In this document: in pieces, positions 27,201-32,233 of the stretch
How the letters are laid out: every line of letters begins with the position of its first letter
How positions within the stretch are numbered: position 1 is the stretch's first letter
Assembly: GCA_945910005.1 (NCBI GenBank)
Contig: OX246739.1
Span: 34,127,608 to 34,191,607, forward strand
Reading direction: 5' to 3'
Length of the DNA: 64,000 nucleotides
DNA from: Isoperla grammatica
Lineage: Eukaryota > Arthropoda > Insecta > Plecoptera > Perlodidae
Position numbers and translations under genes: made by a program
Notes under the pieces: model-generated
Seen by the model: only the letters and a program-made list of their open reading frames with translations
Told to the model about the DNA's origin: nothing
Database searches by the model: none

Positions 27201-29950
27201 ACGCCCGAAGTGTTTGGCCTGCACAGCAACGCAGATATCACGTGAGTTTACCAAATATAATAGAATAGGACTTCGGGATTAATCAATTGTTGCCGAATCT
27301 ATCAAGGATTCGTAAAGGTATCAGTATGAGATCGGATACCTTTTGACCCACATTTCCTAGATACAAATTATGTCATGTTTTGGGAAAGTTGCAATATAAC
27401 TAATAGATTAAAGACAAACCACTTGTTTTTGTCTCGATTAGCCTCGTTGCAAAAATATGAGACGTTAAGCCCAAATATCATCACAAACCACTTGTTGCTT
27501 GCAGCTACCAGATCAACACTGCTAAGGGTATCCTGGACACAATCCTCAGTGTGCAGCCGAAGGAGGGGGGCGGCGGGGGAGGGGAGACGAGAGAGAGCAT
27601 TGTGTACCGCCTAGCGGAGGATATGCTGGAGAAGCTTCCGCCTCAGTACAACAGCTTCGAGGTAAGAGTCTATGTCCATCATGGCACAGCCAGAGATTAA
27701 TTACAGCTGAGCCTTTGGGTTTTAAACCCTACTTCAAACCCAAAGGCTCTGCTTACCACTCGGAAAGTATAAATGATGGATTGTTCTGTGTAAATGTGAA
27801 AGGGATTTCATGCTTGTGTGTATGGCAAGAAATGTAAGCTAAGTAAGGATATAGTAAAACGTTGACTATCTGAGATTGACCAAGCTCGATGCAGCCTATA
27901 TTTTCCGTCCTTCAAATTATATTTTCTTACATTTTGAAGGTTTCAGGTGTTCGGGGTGAACTGTCCTGCGTGATTCATAATTTTGTGATTGCGATCCATT
28001 CCAAGCCGGCCGGCTGGCCCAACAACATCACTAGAATGAACATCTCACAATTTCAAGTCCATGGTATGTTCCTCTCAATGACACCCACTTCATGCTTGCA
28101 GGTGAAAGAGGCGATGCACCGGATGGGGACGTTCCTACCCATGAACATATTCCTGCGCCAGGAGATCGACCGGATACAACGAGTCATCCTGGAAGTGTAC
28201 TCCACGCTGACTGATCTGAAGCTCGCGATAGACGGGACGATAGTGATGAGCCACACACTGAGGGAGGCGCTTGACGCGATGTACGACGCGCGGATACCCG
28301 AGCGATGGTCCAAGGTGAAGATAACACACCCGCAACTAGGCCTCAGATTCCGCAAACGCCCTTTCCAACTCTTCTAACAATAATGCTCTTTGTACTAGGG
28401 CCTAAGACAATCCACGGGTGAACTTTATATTATTCATGGAATGGAACAAAAAATCTACCATACGTTCCTCATCGTGCTATTAGACCGATCCTGATAAAAT
28501 GCAATATTTCAGTATAGTTAGTACAGTAAAAGGATCTATGTTTAATGACGCATGTAACAAGGTCACATAGCGTCGCCCGAATCAGACCCATCAAACATCG
28601 CCGGGGTCATCATAAGGGGAATCCAGCTGGGCGGGTTTTAGAATGGACTGGTGAAGGGTTGGGGCATGTGGGTTGGTATGGGCCAGGGCGCAAAGAGAGC
28701 TAGCAAGTATGTAGAGGAAGAATAACGTGAAAGTTGGAAGGGAAAAGATGATGAGGCCATACCAGATTAAAGAAGAAGTGATGAAAGATATGCAGAAGAG
28801 CCCTCTTTGCGGGCACCTTATAACATTAACAAGAAGTAACCCCACTCTCTGCAATCAATACCCTGGTAGGAGAACACTTGCACGTGCTCGCCTTCACAGA
28901 GTGTTACAACTGCCTACAGGTCTCCTGGGAGTCTGCGACCCTCGGGTTCTGGTACACGGAGCTGCTCGAGAGGGACGCGCAGTTCCGACGCTGGTGCCAG
29001 AACGGCCGACCAAACGTCTTCTGGATGACGGGGTTCTTCAACCCGCAGGGTTTCCTAACAGCCATGAGGCAGGCAAGTGGTTGACATAACTATTGAACGT
29101 TGCCTTCATTCGGGGGAATGTGCAGAAAGTGTTAAATTAAACAATTGCCGATGAGTATCGCTAAACTTTGACCCAATCAAATAGGATCTGTCAGCAATAT
29201 CAAGTACAACGTATAACTAGGCTGTGAACGACTTGGAGCACATATTAGAGCGCATGTGACATGTCCGCACTCAATGCCTCGTAAGTACATGTTAGGATAT
29301 ACAAAGGAAAGCTTTGGCAATTAAACAACTAGTGTTGGATCCAGGACATTTTGCTAGGGGGCAGAATTATATAATTTGAGATGTAATGAGGTAAGGTGGC
29401 AATATATTTCGTGCTGCGCGTGCGACTAGTGGTGATTTAGTGAACTATGAATCAAAAGGAGGTACACCAGTAACCCTACCTTAATTCACCACCGAGTTTC
29501 ACTATTATAATAACAATGTCGATATTCCGTTCAAATGAGCAAAGTTCTATATCTTGTCTGCAGGAGGTGACGCGAGCGCACAAAGGCTGGGCCCTGGACT
29601 CGGTGGTCCTTCAGAACCTGATAACGCGCCACAACAAGGAGGATCTGACAGACTCTCCCCCCGAGGGGGTCTACGTTCACGGCCTCTTCCTAGAGGGCGC
29701 CAGTCTGGACCGACGCAGCGGGAAGCTCATCGAGAGCAAACCCAAGGTCCTTTACGAACAGATGCCGGTCATCTACATCTACGCAATCAACACGAACGCA
29801 GGGAAGGATCCGAAGCTGTACGAGTGTCCGATTTATCGCAAGCCGCAGAGAACTGACCAGAAATATGTGGGGTCCATCGACTTCGAGACGGAGAACAATC
29901 CCAGACACTGGACGCTGAGAGGGGTCGCTTTACTGTGTGATATCAAATAA
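122..29950 (+). CDS. DNAH5/8-like: Axonemal outer-arm dynein heavy chain, DNAH5/DNAH8 type (3' part of gene, 34 exons)
   Basis: Motor subunit of the ciliary outer dynein arm, an AAA+ ATPase that slides axonemal doublets. The 34 exons placed here join in frame to 8241 nt (about 2746 residues plus stop). The family is about 4600 residues long, so the tail-encoding 5' part lies left of the window. Domains in order, numbered in this partial product: AAA1 P-loop [10 protein letters not shown] (about 75-85) and Walker B CFDEFN; AAA2 P-loop [10 protein letters not shown] (about 360); AAA3 [10 protein letters not shown] (about 712); AAA4 GVGGSGKQS (about 1080); stalk coiled coil and microtubule-binding domain (about 1310-1600); AAA5 and AAA6 (about 1650-2300); C-terminal domain ending GVALLCDIK. 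Those nucleotide-binding motifs look intact and no frameshift was found. The wording throughout fits DNAH5/DNAH8 rather than other axonemal chains. I cannot separate DNAH5 from DNAH8, and many invertebrates have one co-orthologue. The promoter is outside the window. Confidence 0.96.
587..742. mobile_element. Palindromic MITE with CRE and CCAAT motifs, copy 1
   Basis: The arms GTCGCTTCGTAGAAACTTTG and its imperfect complement (ending GCGGCTTTAC) enclose TGACGTCA, GCCAATCAGCG and ATTGGCTGAG. The palindrome is about 155 bp with no coding capacity. Related to 1981-2129, 20521-20640 and 37012-37130. Confidence 0.7.
927..1219. mobile_element. Long palindromic MITE
   Basis: About 290 bp, almost entirely self-complementary. 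The left half has CAAGAAGTAAGATAGTATC and TTTTTGACGG; the right half has CCGTCAAAAA and ACTACTTTACTTCTTG, with outer TCTCTCACA/TGTGAGAGA. It sits in the intron just before dynein exon 2. Confidence 0.75.
1248..1415 (+). CDS. DNAH5/8-like: Dynein exon 2: AAA1 Walker A
   Basis: Acceptor ttggcag, donor GTAAGA. Encodes [17 protein letters not shown] followed by P-loop [10 protein letters not shown] and [16 protein letters not shown], the main ATP hydrolysis site. A palindromic MITE ends only about 30 bp upstream of this acceptor. Confidence 0.95.
1981..2129. mobile_element. Palindromic MITE with CRE motif, copy 2
   Basis: The arms TTCCACAGCAACATTGTG and CACAAGGCTGCTGTGGAA enclose two TGACGTCA/ATGACGTCA sites. 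Ends 40 bp before the exon at 2170. Confidence 0.65.
2170..2368 (+). CDS. DNAH5/8-like: Dynein exon 3: AAA1 Walker B
   Basis: Acceptor ccttgtag, donor GTGAGA. Encodes [20 protein letters not shown] (Walker B DE present), then VLSVAAQQ and PEFGIFITM. Ends in phase 0. Confidence 0.95.
3072..3266 (+). CDS. DNAH5/8-like: Dynein exon 4: AAA1 C-terminal part
   Basis: Acceptor cggatctag, donor GTATGC. An open 65-codon exon without a convenient ATG. Encodes [34 protein letters not shown] and [11 protein letters not shown], all standard dynein AAA1/AAA2 text. Confidence 0.93.
3617..3755 (+). CDS. DNAH5/8-like: Dynein exon 5: AAA2 entry
   Basis: Acceptor cctttaag, donor GTAAAG, ends phase 1. Encodes [18 protein letters not shown] and [18 protein letters not shown]. 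Confidence 0.94.
4238..4423 (+). CDS. DNAH5/8-like: Dynein exon 6: AAA2 entry
   Basis: Acceptor tgttgcag, donor GTAAGG. Encodes [18 protein letters not shown] and [13 protein letters not shown]. The exon is preceded by a poly-C run (about 4180-4200). Confidence 0.95.
4761..4826 (+). repeat. Truncated LINE 3'-end fragment (CR1/RTE-like)
   Basis: Carries GTCTCGATTAGCC..ACAAAAATATGAGACGTG..CCCAAACATC, which recurs at 27428-27482, where flanking target-site duplication shows it is an inserted retroelement tail. Confidence 0.45.
4904..5077 (+). CDS. DNAH5/8-like: Dynein exon 7: AAA2 Walker A
   Basis: Acceptor gttgaag, donor GTAAGT. Encodes [20 protein letters not shown], the AAA2 P-loop, then [18 protein letters not shown] and ATNDWTDG. 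Confidence 0.95.
5400..5500 (-). repeat. Degenerate tRNA-derived SINE head
   Basis: On the minus strand a near-perfect B box (GGTTCGATTCA) follows an A-box-like ATCCAGTAAATGGCGCC by roughly tRNA spacing. No intact tRNA folds; I read it as a SINE relic. Confidence 0.35.
5648..5879 (+). CDS. DNAH5/8-like: Dynein exon 8: AAA2 Walker B
   Basis: Acceptor tgtgcag, donor AG|GTACAA. Encodes [19 protein letters not shown], Walker [21 protein letters not shown] and [19 protein letters not shown]. Confidence 0.95.
6470..6665 (+). CDS. DNAH5/8-like: Dynein exon 9: AAA2-AAA3
   Basis: Acceptor ctgcag, donor GTATGT. Encodes [20 protein letters not shown] and ends with QCNIILQ in phase 0. Confidence 0.93.
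7112..7282 (+). CDS. DNAH5/8-like: Dynein exon 10: AAA2-AAA3 spacer
   Basis: Acceptor tttgccag, donor GTAATC. Begins [10 protein letters not shown], then an acidic stretch ([13 protein letters not shown]), and ends [10 protein letters not shown]. The acidic insert is lineage-variable in this family. Confidence 0.92.
7457..7601 (+). CDS. DNAH5/8-like: Dynein exon 11: AAA3 entry
   Basis: Acceptor gttttaag, donor GTAAGT. Encodes [20 protein letters not shown] and [11 protein letters not shown]. Confidence 0.92.
7826..7984 (+). CDS. DNAH5/8-like: Dynein exon 12: AAA3 entry
   Basis: Acceptor ttccccag, donor GTACAA. Encodes [18 protein letters not shown] and [19 protein letters not shown], ending VLLIG at the AAA3 P-loop. 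The 14 bp across the donor (7977-7990) recur at 8069-8082 inside the intron. Confidence 0.93.
8955..9142 (+). CDS. DNAH5/8-like: Dynein exon 13: AAA3 Walker A
   Basis: Acceptor gaccacag, donor GTGAGA. Encodes [35 protein letters not shown] and [20 protein letters not shown]. Confidence 0.95.
9623..9794 (+). CDS. DNAH5/8-like: Dynein exon 14: AAA3 Walker B
   Basis: Acceptor cttgttgag, donor GTAAGT. Encodes [20 protein letters not shown] (Walker B), [20 protein letters not shown] and [10 protein letters not shown] poly-G run (about 9805-9820) follows the donor. Confidence 0.94.
10508..10573 (+). repeat. Partial copy of dynein exon 15
   Basis: 66 bp matching 10777-10842 inside exon 15 with two mismatches, offset by 269 bp, upstream of the real exon. 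It lacks both splice sites, so it is an intronic pseudo-exon fragment. Confidence 0.85.
10718..10923 (+). CDS. DNAH5/8-like: Dynein exon 15: AAA3 C-terminal part
   Basis: Acceptor gtttgcag, donor AGG|GTACGA, phase 0 end. Encodes [20 protein letters not shown] and [18 protein letters not shown] 66-bp copy of its middle lies upstream at 10508-10573. Confidence 0.94.
11433..11719 (+). CDS. DNAH5/8-like: Dynein exon 16: AAA3-AAA4
   Basis: Acceptor gtttacag, donor AG|GTGAGT. Encodes [37 protein letters not shown] and [18 protein letters not shown]. Confidence 0.95.
12126..12232. repeat. Short inverted-repeat element
   Basis: Perfect 15-bp inverted termini AGGTTCGTTTGATTT and AAATCAAACGAACCT around a ~77-bp centre. 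Confidence 0.55.
12555..12703. mobile_element. Palindromic MITE
   Basis: GGTTGGAATTCATAGTCG with CCTACACCTAGGGGC is mirrored by GCCCCTAGGTGTAGGGG and CGACTATGAATTCCAACC around a ~70-bp centre. Confidence 0.75.
12725..12873. mobile_element. Palindromic MITE
   Basis: CCCATGTATGCG at the left end pairs with CGCATACATGGG at the right; internal CATGCGATGATTCC and GGATGCATCG also pair imperfectly. About 150 bp, directly after the previous element. Confidence 0.6.
13172..13364 (+). CDS. DNAH5/8-like: Dynein exon 17: AAA4 entry
   Basis: Acceptor gtgcttag, donor GTAGGA. Encodes [40 protein letters not shown] and [12 protein letters not shown]. Confidence 0.94.
14041..14236 (+). CDS. DNAH5/8-like: Dynein exon 18: AAA4 Walker A
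   Basis: Acceptor ccccaacag, donor G|GTTGGT. Encodes [20 protein letters not shown] then [20 protein letters not shown]. The 3' 142 bp of the exon plus its donor are tandemly duplicated downstream (14276-14456). Reading through this donor into the copy meets a stop, so the first donor must be used. Confidence 0.94.
14095..14456 (+). repeat. 181-bp tandem duplication of dynein exon 18 3' part plus donor
   Basis: Units 14095-14275 and 14276-14456 are nearly identical. Each has 142 bp of exon coding for the AAA4 P-loop end onward, the donor GGTTGGTAC and 39 bp of intron. The second unit has no acceptor. Confidence 0.9.
14974..15227 (+). CDS. DNAH5/8-like: Dynein exon 19: AAA4 Walker B
   Basis: Acceptor ttcttacag, donor CCG|GTATGT. 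Encodes [20 protein letters not shown] (Walker B region), [18 protein letters not shown] and HVAFCFSP. The exon end and donor recur as degenerate copies in the next intron. Confidence 0.94.
15205..15470 (+). repeat. Degenerate repeats of the dynein exon 19 donor
   Basis: CCTTCTGCTTCTCTCCGGTA followed by TGTGTACAGCCTTCTA occurs at the exon end and again at 15303, offset 92 bp. Weaker variants (CTCCGGTATGTGCACAGCC, TGTATGTGCACAGTCTTC) lie between and after. These decoy donors extend about 240 bp into the intron. Confidence 0.75.
15490..15700 (+). repeat. Dispersed repeat (LINE-tail-like), also inverted at 28580
   Basis: Shares CTGGATTCCCCTTAT..CCCCGGCGA and a pyrimidine-rich flank (TCATCATCTTTCC) with the complement of 28580-28805. 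Two diverged copies of one interspersed family, in opposite orientations in dynein introns. Confidence 0.55.
16660..17481 (-). CDS. SPR: Sepiapterin reductase (SDR family), nested gene
   Basis: NADPH-dependent short-chain dehydrogenase of 273 residues that performs the last reductions of 6-pyruvoyl-tetrahydropterin to tetrahydrobiopterin in the cytosol. Visible motifs: dinucleotide-binding TGASQGIGR (about residues 19-27), HNAGSVGD (about 110), catalytic Ser in [17 protein letters not shown] and YxxxK as YCVGK, then SPGPVDTAM, and a C-terminal [11 protein letters not shown] typical of sepiapterin reductase. Length is close to the usual ~260. The ATG at 17481 gives [12 protein letters not shown] just before the Rossmann strand. 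The coding region has no intron, while vertebrate SPR has introns. A plausible acceptor in the 5' UTR (17675) argues against a simple processed copy. It lies antisense in the dynein intron 15228-18377. A generic SDR is the only alternative. Confidence 0.92.
   Translation of the reverse strand: MSQSSSPFWGRKTFCIVTGASQGIGRQISIDFSRNLGDGSAILLLARSVPGMEETKRLIHEANPNINVALYSADLVKPDAKQFTSFVQSALAQFGAQSKDFALALMVHNAGSVGDVSERASDMADARKMADYLSLNVVSVTCLTSVFLQVFAGGDARPDAETCVVNITSLCGIKPFKSMGYYCVGKAAREMYFKVLAEERPGLNVLSYSPGPVDTAMVAEVIDHVADEDIRKQFIDNQPNILTTEQTVKKCISVLAGRKYKSGGRVDYFDEGY
17482..17675 (-). other. SPR: Putative 5' UTR exon part of sepiapterin reductase
   Basis: On the minus strand a polypyrimidine tract and ttgcag end at 17676, giving a candidate 5' UTR exon running into the ATG at 17481. 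The upstream first exon was not located. Confidence 0.45.
18378..18604 (+). CDS. DNAH5/8-like: Dynein exon 20: AAA4 to stalk
   Basis: Acceptor cttcgcag, donor AG|GTGCGT. Encodes [39 protein letters not shown] and EYFQR. The preceding 3.15-kb intron contains the sepiapterin reductase gene. Confidence 0.95.
18909..19105 (+). CDS. DNAH5/8-like: Dynein exon 21: stalk coiled coil, ascending helix
   Basis: Acceptor ttcaacag, donor G|GTAATA. Encodes [20 protein letters not shown] then a Lys/Glu-rich heptad region ([20 protein letters not shown]). Confidence 0.93.
20275..20499 (+). CDS. DNAH5/8-like: Dynein exon 22: stalk coiled coil
   Basis: Acceptor ccgtttcag, donor G|GTAAGA. Encodes [39 protein letters not shown] and [14 protein letters not shown], the stalk helix leading to the microtubule-binding domain. 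Confidence 0.94.
20521..20640. mobile_element. Palindromic MITE with CRE motif, copy 3
   Basis: CCACAGCAACTATGTGAATG with CTGACGTCATAGATGAG is mirrored by CTCAGCTGTAATGTCAGCATT and CACAAGG; contains GATTGGCC. Confidence 0.6.
21111..21256 (+). CDS. DNAH5/8-like: Dynein exon 23: microtubule-binding domain
   Basis: Acceptor gttacag, donor AAG|GTGACG. Encodes [20 protein letters not shown] and ends [11 protein letters not shown] degenerate palindromic MITE begins almost at the donor. Confidence 0.94.
21257..21390. mobile_element. Degenerate member of the CRE/CCAAT MITE group
   Basis: TTCGTCATAGACGAG and GTGGCCAATCAGCG followed by a weaker complementary half (TGGCCACCAACCGCTCACC). Starts at the exon 23 donor. 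Membership is uncertain. Confidence 0.4.
21910..22158 (+). CDS. DNAH5/8-like: Dynein exon 24: microtubule-binding domain
   Basis: Acceptor gctttcag, donor AAG|GTGAGT; 83 codons. Encodes [40 protein letters not shown] and [14 protein letters not shown]. Confidence 0.95.
22265..23672 (+). CDS. DNAH5/8-like: Dynein exon 25: descending stalk helix and AAA5
   Basis: The longest exon (1408 bp). Acceptor caatcatag, donor G|GTGAGA. It carries the return stalk helix ([16 protein letters not shown]), then [60 protein letters not shown] and ATRG-like [18 protein letters not shown] of AAA5. Confidence 0.96.
24203..24532 (+). CDS. DNAH5/8-like: Dynein exon 26: AAA6 entry
   Basis: Acceptor ctgttgcag, donor G|GTAAGT. 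Encodes [39 protein letters not shown] and [20 protein letters not shown]. Confidence 0.95.
24840..24992 (+). CDS. DNAH5/8-like: Dynein exon 27: AAA6
   Basis: Start chosen at gttctag|AATC because it restores the frame across the junction ([19 protein letters not shown]) and removes an in-frame TAG that earlier AGs would include. Donor C|GTAAGT. Encodes [20 protein letters not shown]. Confidence 0.87.
25444..26050 (+). repeat. 152-bp tandem repeat (x4) of dynein exon 28 acceptor and 5' exon
   Basis: Exon starts at 25480, 25632, 25784 and 25936 are spaced exactly 152 bp. Each unit has cacctgttg..cttctgcttgcag plus ~114 bp of exon. Copies 1-3 lack a usable donor and end in TGA (TTGACATGA), so using their acceptors would truncate the protein in AAA6. 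Confidence 0.93.
25936..26240 (+). CDS. DNAH5/8-like: Dynein exon 28: AAA6 (only complete copy of a quadruplicated acceptor/exon)
   Basis: Acceptor gcttgcag, donor CAG|GTTAGC. Encodes [49 protein letters not shown] and [18 protein letters not shown]. Three partial copies upstream (25480, 25632, 25784) share the acceptor and first ~114 bp but run into TGA after LSLPLT or LSLYLT. Only this copy continues into the rest of the exon. Confidence 0.93.
26389..26583 (+). CDS. DNAH5/8-like: Dynein exon 29: AAA6/C-terminal domain
   Basis: Acceptor gattccag, donor AAG|GTGATG; 65 codons. Encodes [20 protein letters not shown] and [14 protein letters not shown], a near-invariant dynein block. Confidence 0.95.
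26979..27241 (+). CDS. DNAH5/8-like: Dynein exon 30: C-terminal domain
   Basis: Acceptor cgtttcag, donor AC|GTGAGT. Encodes [20 protein letters not shown] and [11 protein letters not shown]. Confidence 0.95.
27414..27496 (+). mobile_element. 55-bp LINE tail insertion with 14-bp target-site duplication
   Basis: ACAAACCACTTGTT occurs at 27414-27427 and 27483-27496. Between them lies a 55-bp sequence (GTCTCGATTAGCC..GAGACG..) also seen at 4761. This is the signature of a 5'-truncated non-LTR insertion, and it duplicated the pyrimidine tract of the exon 31 acceptor. Confidence 0.75.
27505..27661 (+). CDS. DNAH5/8-like: Dynein exon 31: C-terminal domain
   Basis: Acceptor tgcttgcag, donor GAG|GTAAGA. 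Encodes a Gly-rich loop in [14 protein letters not shown] and [22 protein letters not shown] fragment with target-site duplication sits directly before the acceptor. Confidence 0.93.
27713..27754. repeat. Perfect hairpin
   Basis: GAGCCTTTGGGTTT and AAACCCAAAGGCTC separated by about 13 bp. Confidence 0.7.
28102..28314 (+). CDS. DNAH5/8-like: Dynein exon 32: C-terminal domain
   Basis: Acceptor gcttgcag, donor AAG|GTGAAG. Encodes [37 protein letters not shown] and ARIPERWSK. Confidence 0.94.
28580..28805 (-). repeat. Dispersed repeat, inverted copy of the 15490 family
   Basis: The minus strand reads CTGGATTCCCCTTATGATGA then CCCCGGCGATG, matching 15490-15700 with moderate divergence. Confidence 0.55.
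28920..29072 (+). CDS. DNAH5/8-like: Dynein exon 33: C-terminal domain (GC donor)
   Basis: Acceptor gcctacag. The homology block [19 protein letters not shown] ends at CAG, followed by GCAAGT: a GC-AG intron with otherwise consensus donor. The next exon resumes [13 protein letters not shown] in frame. Confidence 0.92.
29564..29950 (+). CDS. DNAH5/8-like: Dynein exon 34: terminal coding exon
   Basis: Acceptor gtctgcag; stop TAA at 29948-29950. Encodes [40 protein letters not shown] and the terminal [13 protein letters not shown] typical of DNAH5/DNAH8. The last ~45 codons seed a tandem array that continues to 31613. Confidence 0.96.
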   Translation, partial: EVTRAHKGWALDSVVLQNLITRHNKEDLTDSPPEGVYVHGLFLEGASLDRRSGKLIESKPKVLYEQMPVIYIYAINTNAGKDPKLYECPIYRKPQRTDQKYVGSIDFETENNPRHWTLRGVALLCDIK

Positions 29951-31613
29951 TCAGCTGATGGAGGAGCCAGAGTTGTACGAGTGCCCATCTATATATCGGG
30001 AGCTGCAGAGAACTGACCAGAAATATGTGGGGTCCATCGACTTCGAGACGGAGAACAATCCCAGACACTGGACGCTGAGAGGGGTCGCTTTACTGTGTGA
30101 TATCAAATAATCAGCTGATGGAGGAGCTAGAGTTGTACGAGTGCCCATCTACACATCGGGAGCCGCAGAGAACAGACCAGAAATATGTGGGGTCCATTGA
30201 CTTCGAGACGGAGAACAATCCCAGACACTGGACGCTGAGAGGGGTCGCTTTACTGTGCGATATCAAATAATCAGCTGATGGAGGAGCCAGAGTTGTACGA
30301 GTGCCCATCTATACATCGGGAGCCGCAGAGAACTGGCCAGAAATATGTGGGGTCCATCGACTTCGAGACGGAGAACAATCCCAGACACTGGACGCTGAGA
30401 GGGGTCGCTTTACTGTGCGATATCAAATAATCAGCTGATGGAGGAGCTAGAGTTGTACGAGTGCCCATCTACACATCGGGAGCCGCAGAGAACAGACCAG
30501 AAATATGTGGGGTCCATTGACTTCGAGACGGAGAACAATCCCAGACACTGGACGCTGAGAGGGGTCGCTTTACTGTGCGATATCAAATAATCAGCTGATG
30601 GAGGAGCCAGAGTTGTACGAGTGCCCATCTACACATCGGGAGCCGCAGAGAACAGACCAGAAATATGTGGGGTCCATCGACTTCGAGACGGAGAACAATC
30701 CCAGACACTGGACGCTGAGAGGGGTCGCTTTACTGTGCGATATCAAATAATCAGCTGATGGAGGAGCCAGAGTTGTACGAGTGCCCATCTATACATCGGG
30801 AGCTGCAGAGAACTGACCAGAAATATGTGGGGTCCATCGACTTCGAGACGGAGAACAATCCCAGACACTGGACGCTGAGAGGGGTCGCTTTACTGTGTGA
30901 TATCAAATAATCAGCTGATGGAGGAGCTAGAGTTGTACGAGTGCCCATCTATATATCGGGAGCTGCAGAGAACTGGCCAGAAATATGTGGGGTCCATTGA
31001 CTTCGAGACGGAGAACAATCCCAGACACTGGACGGTGGGAGGGGTCGCTTTACTGTGTGATATCAAATAATCAGCTGATGGAGGGCCAGAGTTGTACGAG
31101 TGCCCATCTATATATCGGGAGCTGCAGAGAACTGGCCAGAAATATGTGGGGTCCATTGACTTCGAGACGGAGAACAATCCCAGACACTGGACGGTGGGAG
31201 GGGTCGCTTTACTGTGTGATATCAAATAATCAGCTGATGGAGGGCCAGAGTTGTACGAGTGCCCATCTATATATCGGGAGCTGCAGAGAACTGGCCAGAA
31301 ATATGTGGGGTCCATCGACTTCGAGACGGAGAACAATCCCAGACACTGGACGCTGAGAGGGGTCGCTTTACTGTGTGATATCAAATAATCAGCTGATGGA
31401 GGAGCCAGAGTTGTACGAGTGCCCATCTATATATCGGGAGCTGCAGAGAACTGGCCAGAAATATGTGGGGTCCATCGACTTCGAGACGGAGAACAATCCC
31501 AGACACTGGACGCTGAGAGGGGTCGCTTTACTGTGTGATATCAAATAATCAGCTGATGGAGGAGCCAGAGTTGTACGAGTGCCCATCTATATACCGGGAG
31601 CTGCAGGGAACTG
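29830..31613 (+). repeat. 160-bp tandem array derived from the dynein terminal exon
   Basis: In-register TAA stops fall at 29950, 30110, 30270, 30430, 30590, 30750, 30910, 31070, 31229, 31388 and 31548: eleven copies, then a partial unit to about 31613. The period is 160 bp, with 159 bp in the two units having a 1-bp deletion near the ATG. Downstream units differ from the exon in the first ~45 bp and carry a new TCAGCTGATGGAGGAG junction after each stop. Most of these units encode ATG through [12 protein letters not shown], about 50 codons. The array is probably in the dynein 3' UTR. Minus-strand 65-codon frames in each unit are shadows. Confidence 0.95.
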
Positions 31614-32203
31614 CACGGTGAATGGCACACACTATTATTGCAATATGACATGCCTTGGTGGACACCTGTAAGAACTAACGTTCTTCTCTTGTAGACAGGA
31701 AGATACATATGAATACTTATTTTGAAAGAGATCAGTATTATAAGCTGACGATGAACTGTATATAACGACACTGACACCTGTTGTAACAAGGAGATTGTAT
31801 AAAGATATGCTGTGAAATTGCCTCCAAGTCCCACGTATATCATTGAATCCAATTTCCTAACTCACAAAAGAACTGGGTTCCTTCGTAGTAAGCTTGTATT
31901 TTCTCTGTATTTCCTTTGTAAACGATAATATCAAAGAGCTATACAGCTATAAATTTCACCAATGTAACTATACTAACTAAAATATAAGTTAAATAAGGTA
32001 GTTATAAAAAACACTCTAATTAACTGGAAAATAATAAAAATAAAAATAAATAATAATAATAATTAAATAATAATAAATAATAATAATAAATAATTAAATA
32101 ATTTTAACTGTGTAAGTCCTACAATGTTTTTTATATAAAAAACATTGTAGGACTTACACAGTTAAAATTTTCTCGATGTTATTGAACATCACGTCACGCA
32201 ATA

Positions 32204-32233
32204 TTTCGGCAGCTGATCTGCTGTCATCATCAG
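32204..32233 (-). ncRNA. Hammerhead-like motif of Penelope-like element, copy 1
   Basis: The minus strand reads CTGATGAT, a stem with AGATCA loop, then GAAA. It resembles a hammerhead core but has an extra U between CUGAUGA and stem II, so catalysis is doubtful. Confidence 0.35.

Larger units (their letters stand above)
2369..29563. other. Dynein introns over 300 bp in which nothing definite is recognised
   Basis: I see no gene, RNA or clear mobile element in the introns 2369-3071, 3267-3616, 3756-4237 (G and C runs only), 5880-6469, 6666-7111, 9143-9622, 10924-11432, 13365-14040, 20500-21110 beyond the MITE, 21400-21909, 23673-24202, 24533-24839, 26584-26978 and 29073-29563. The intron 7985-8954 has a short (AAT)n run and a 14-bp repeat of its own donor. 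The intron 19106-20274 has a 55-codon open frame ending at 20074 that I cannot assign. 13517-13551 and 20790-20825 share a short motif around TTGCCATGGAG. Confidence 0.5.

Noticed and set aside
29951..31586. Series of 65- and 171-codon minus-strand frames in the 160-bp array
   Set aside because: They are the reverse complement of repeated dynein coding sequence; no start context or homology of their own.
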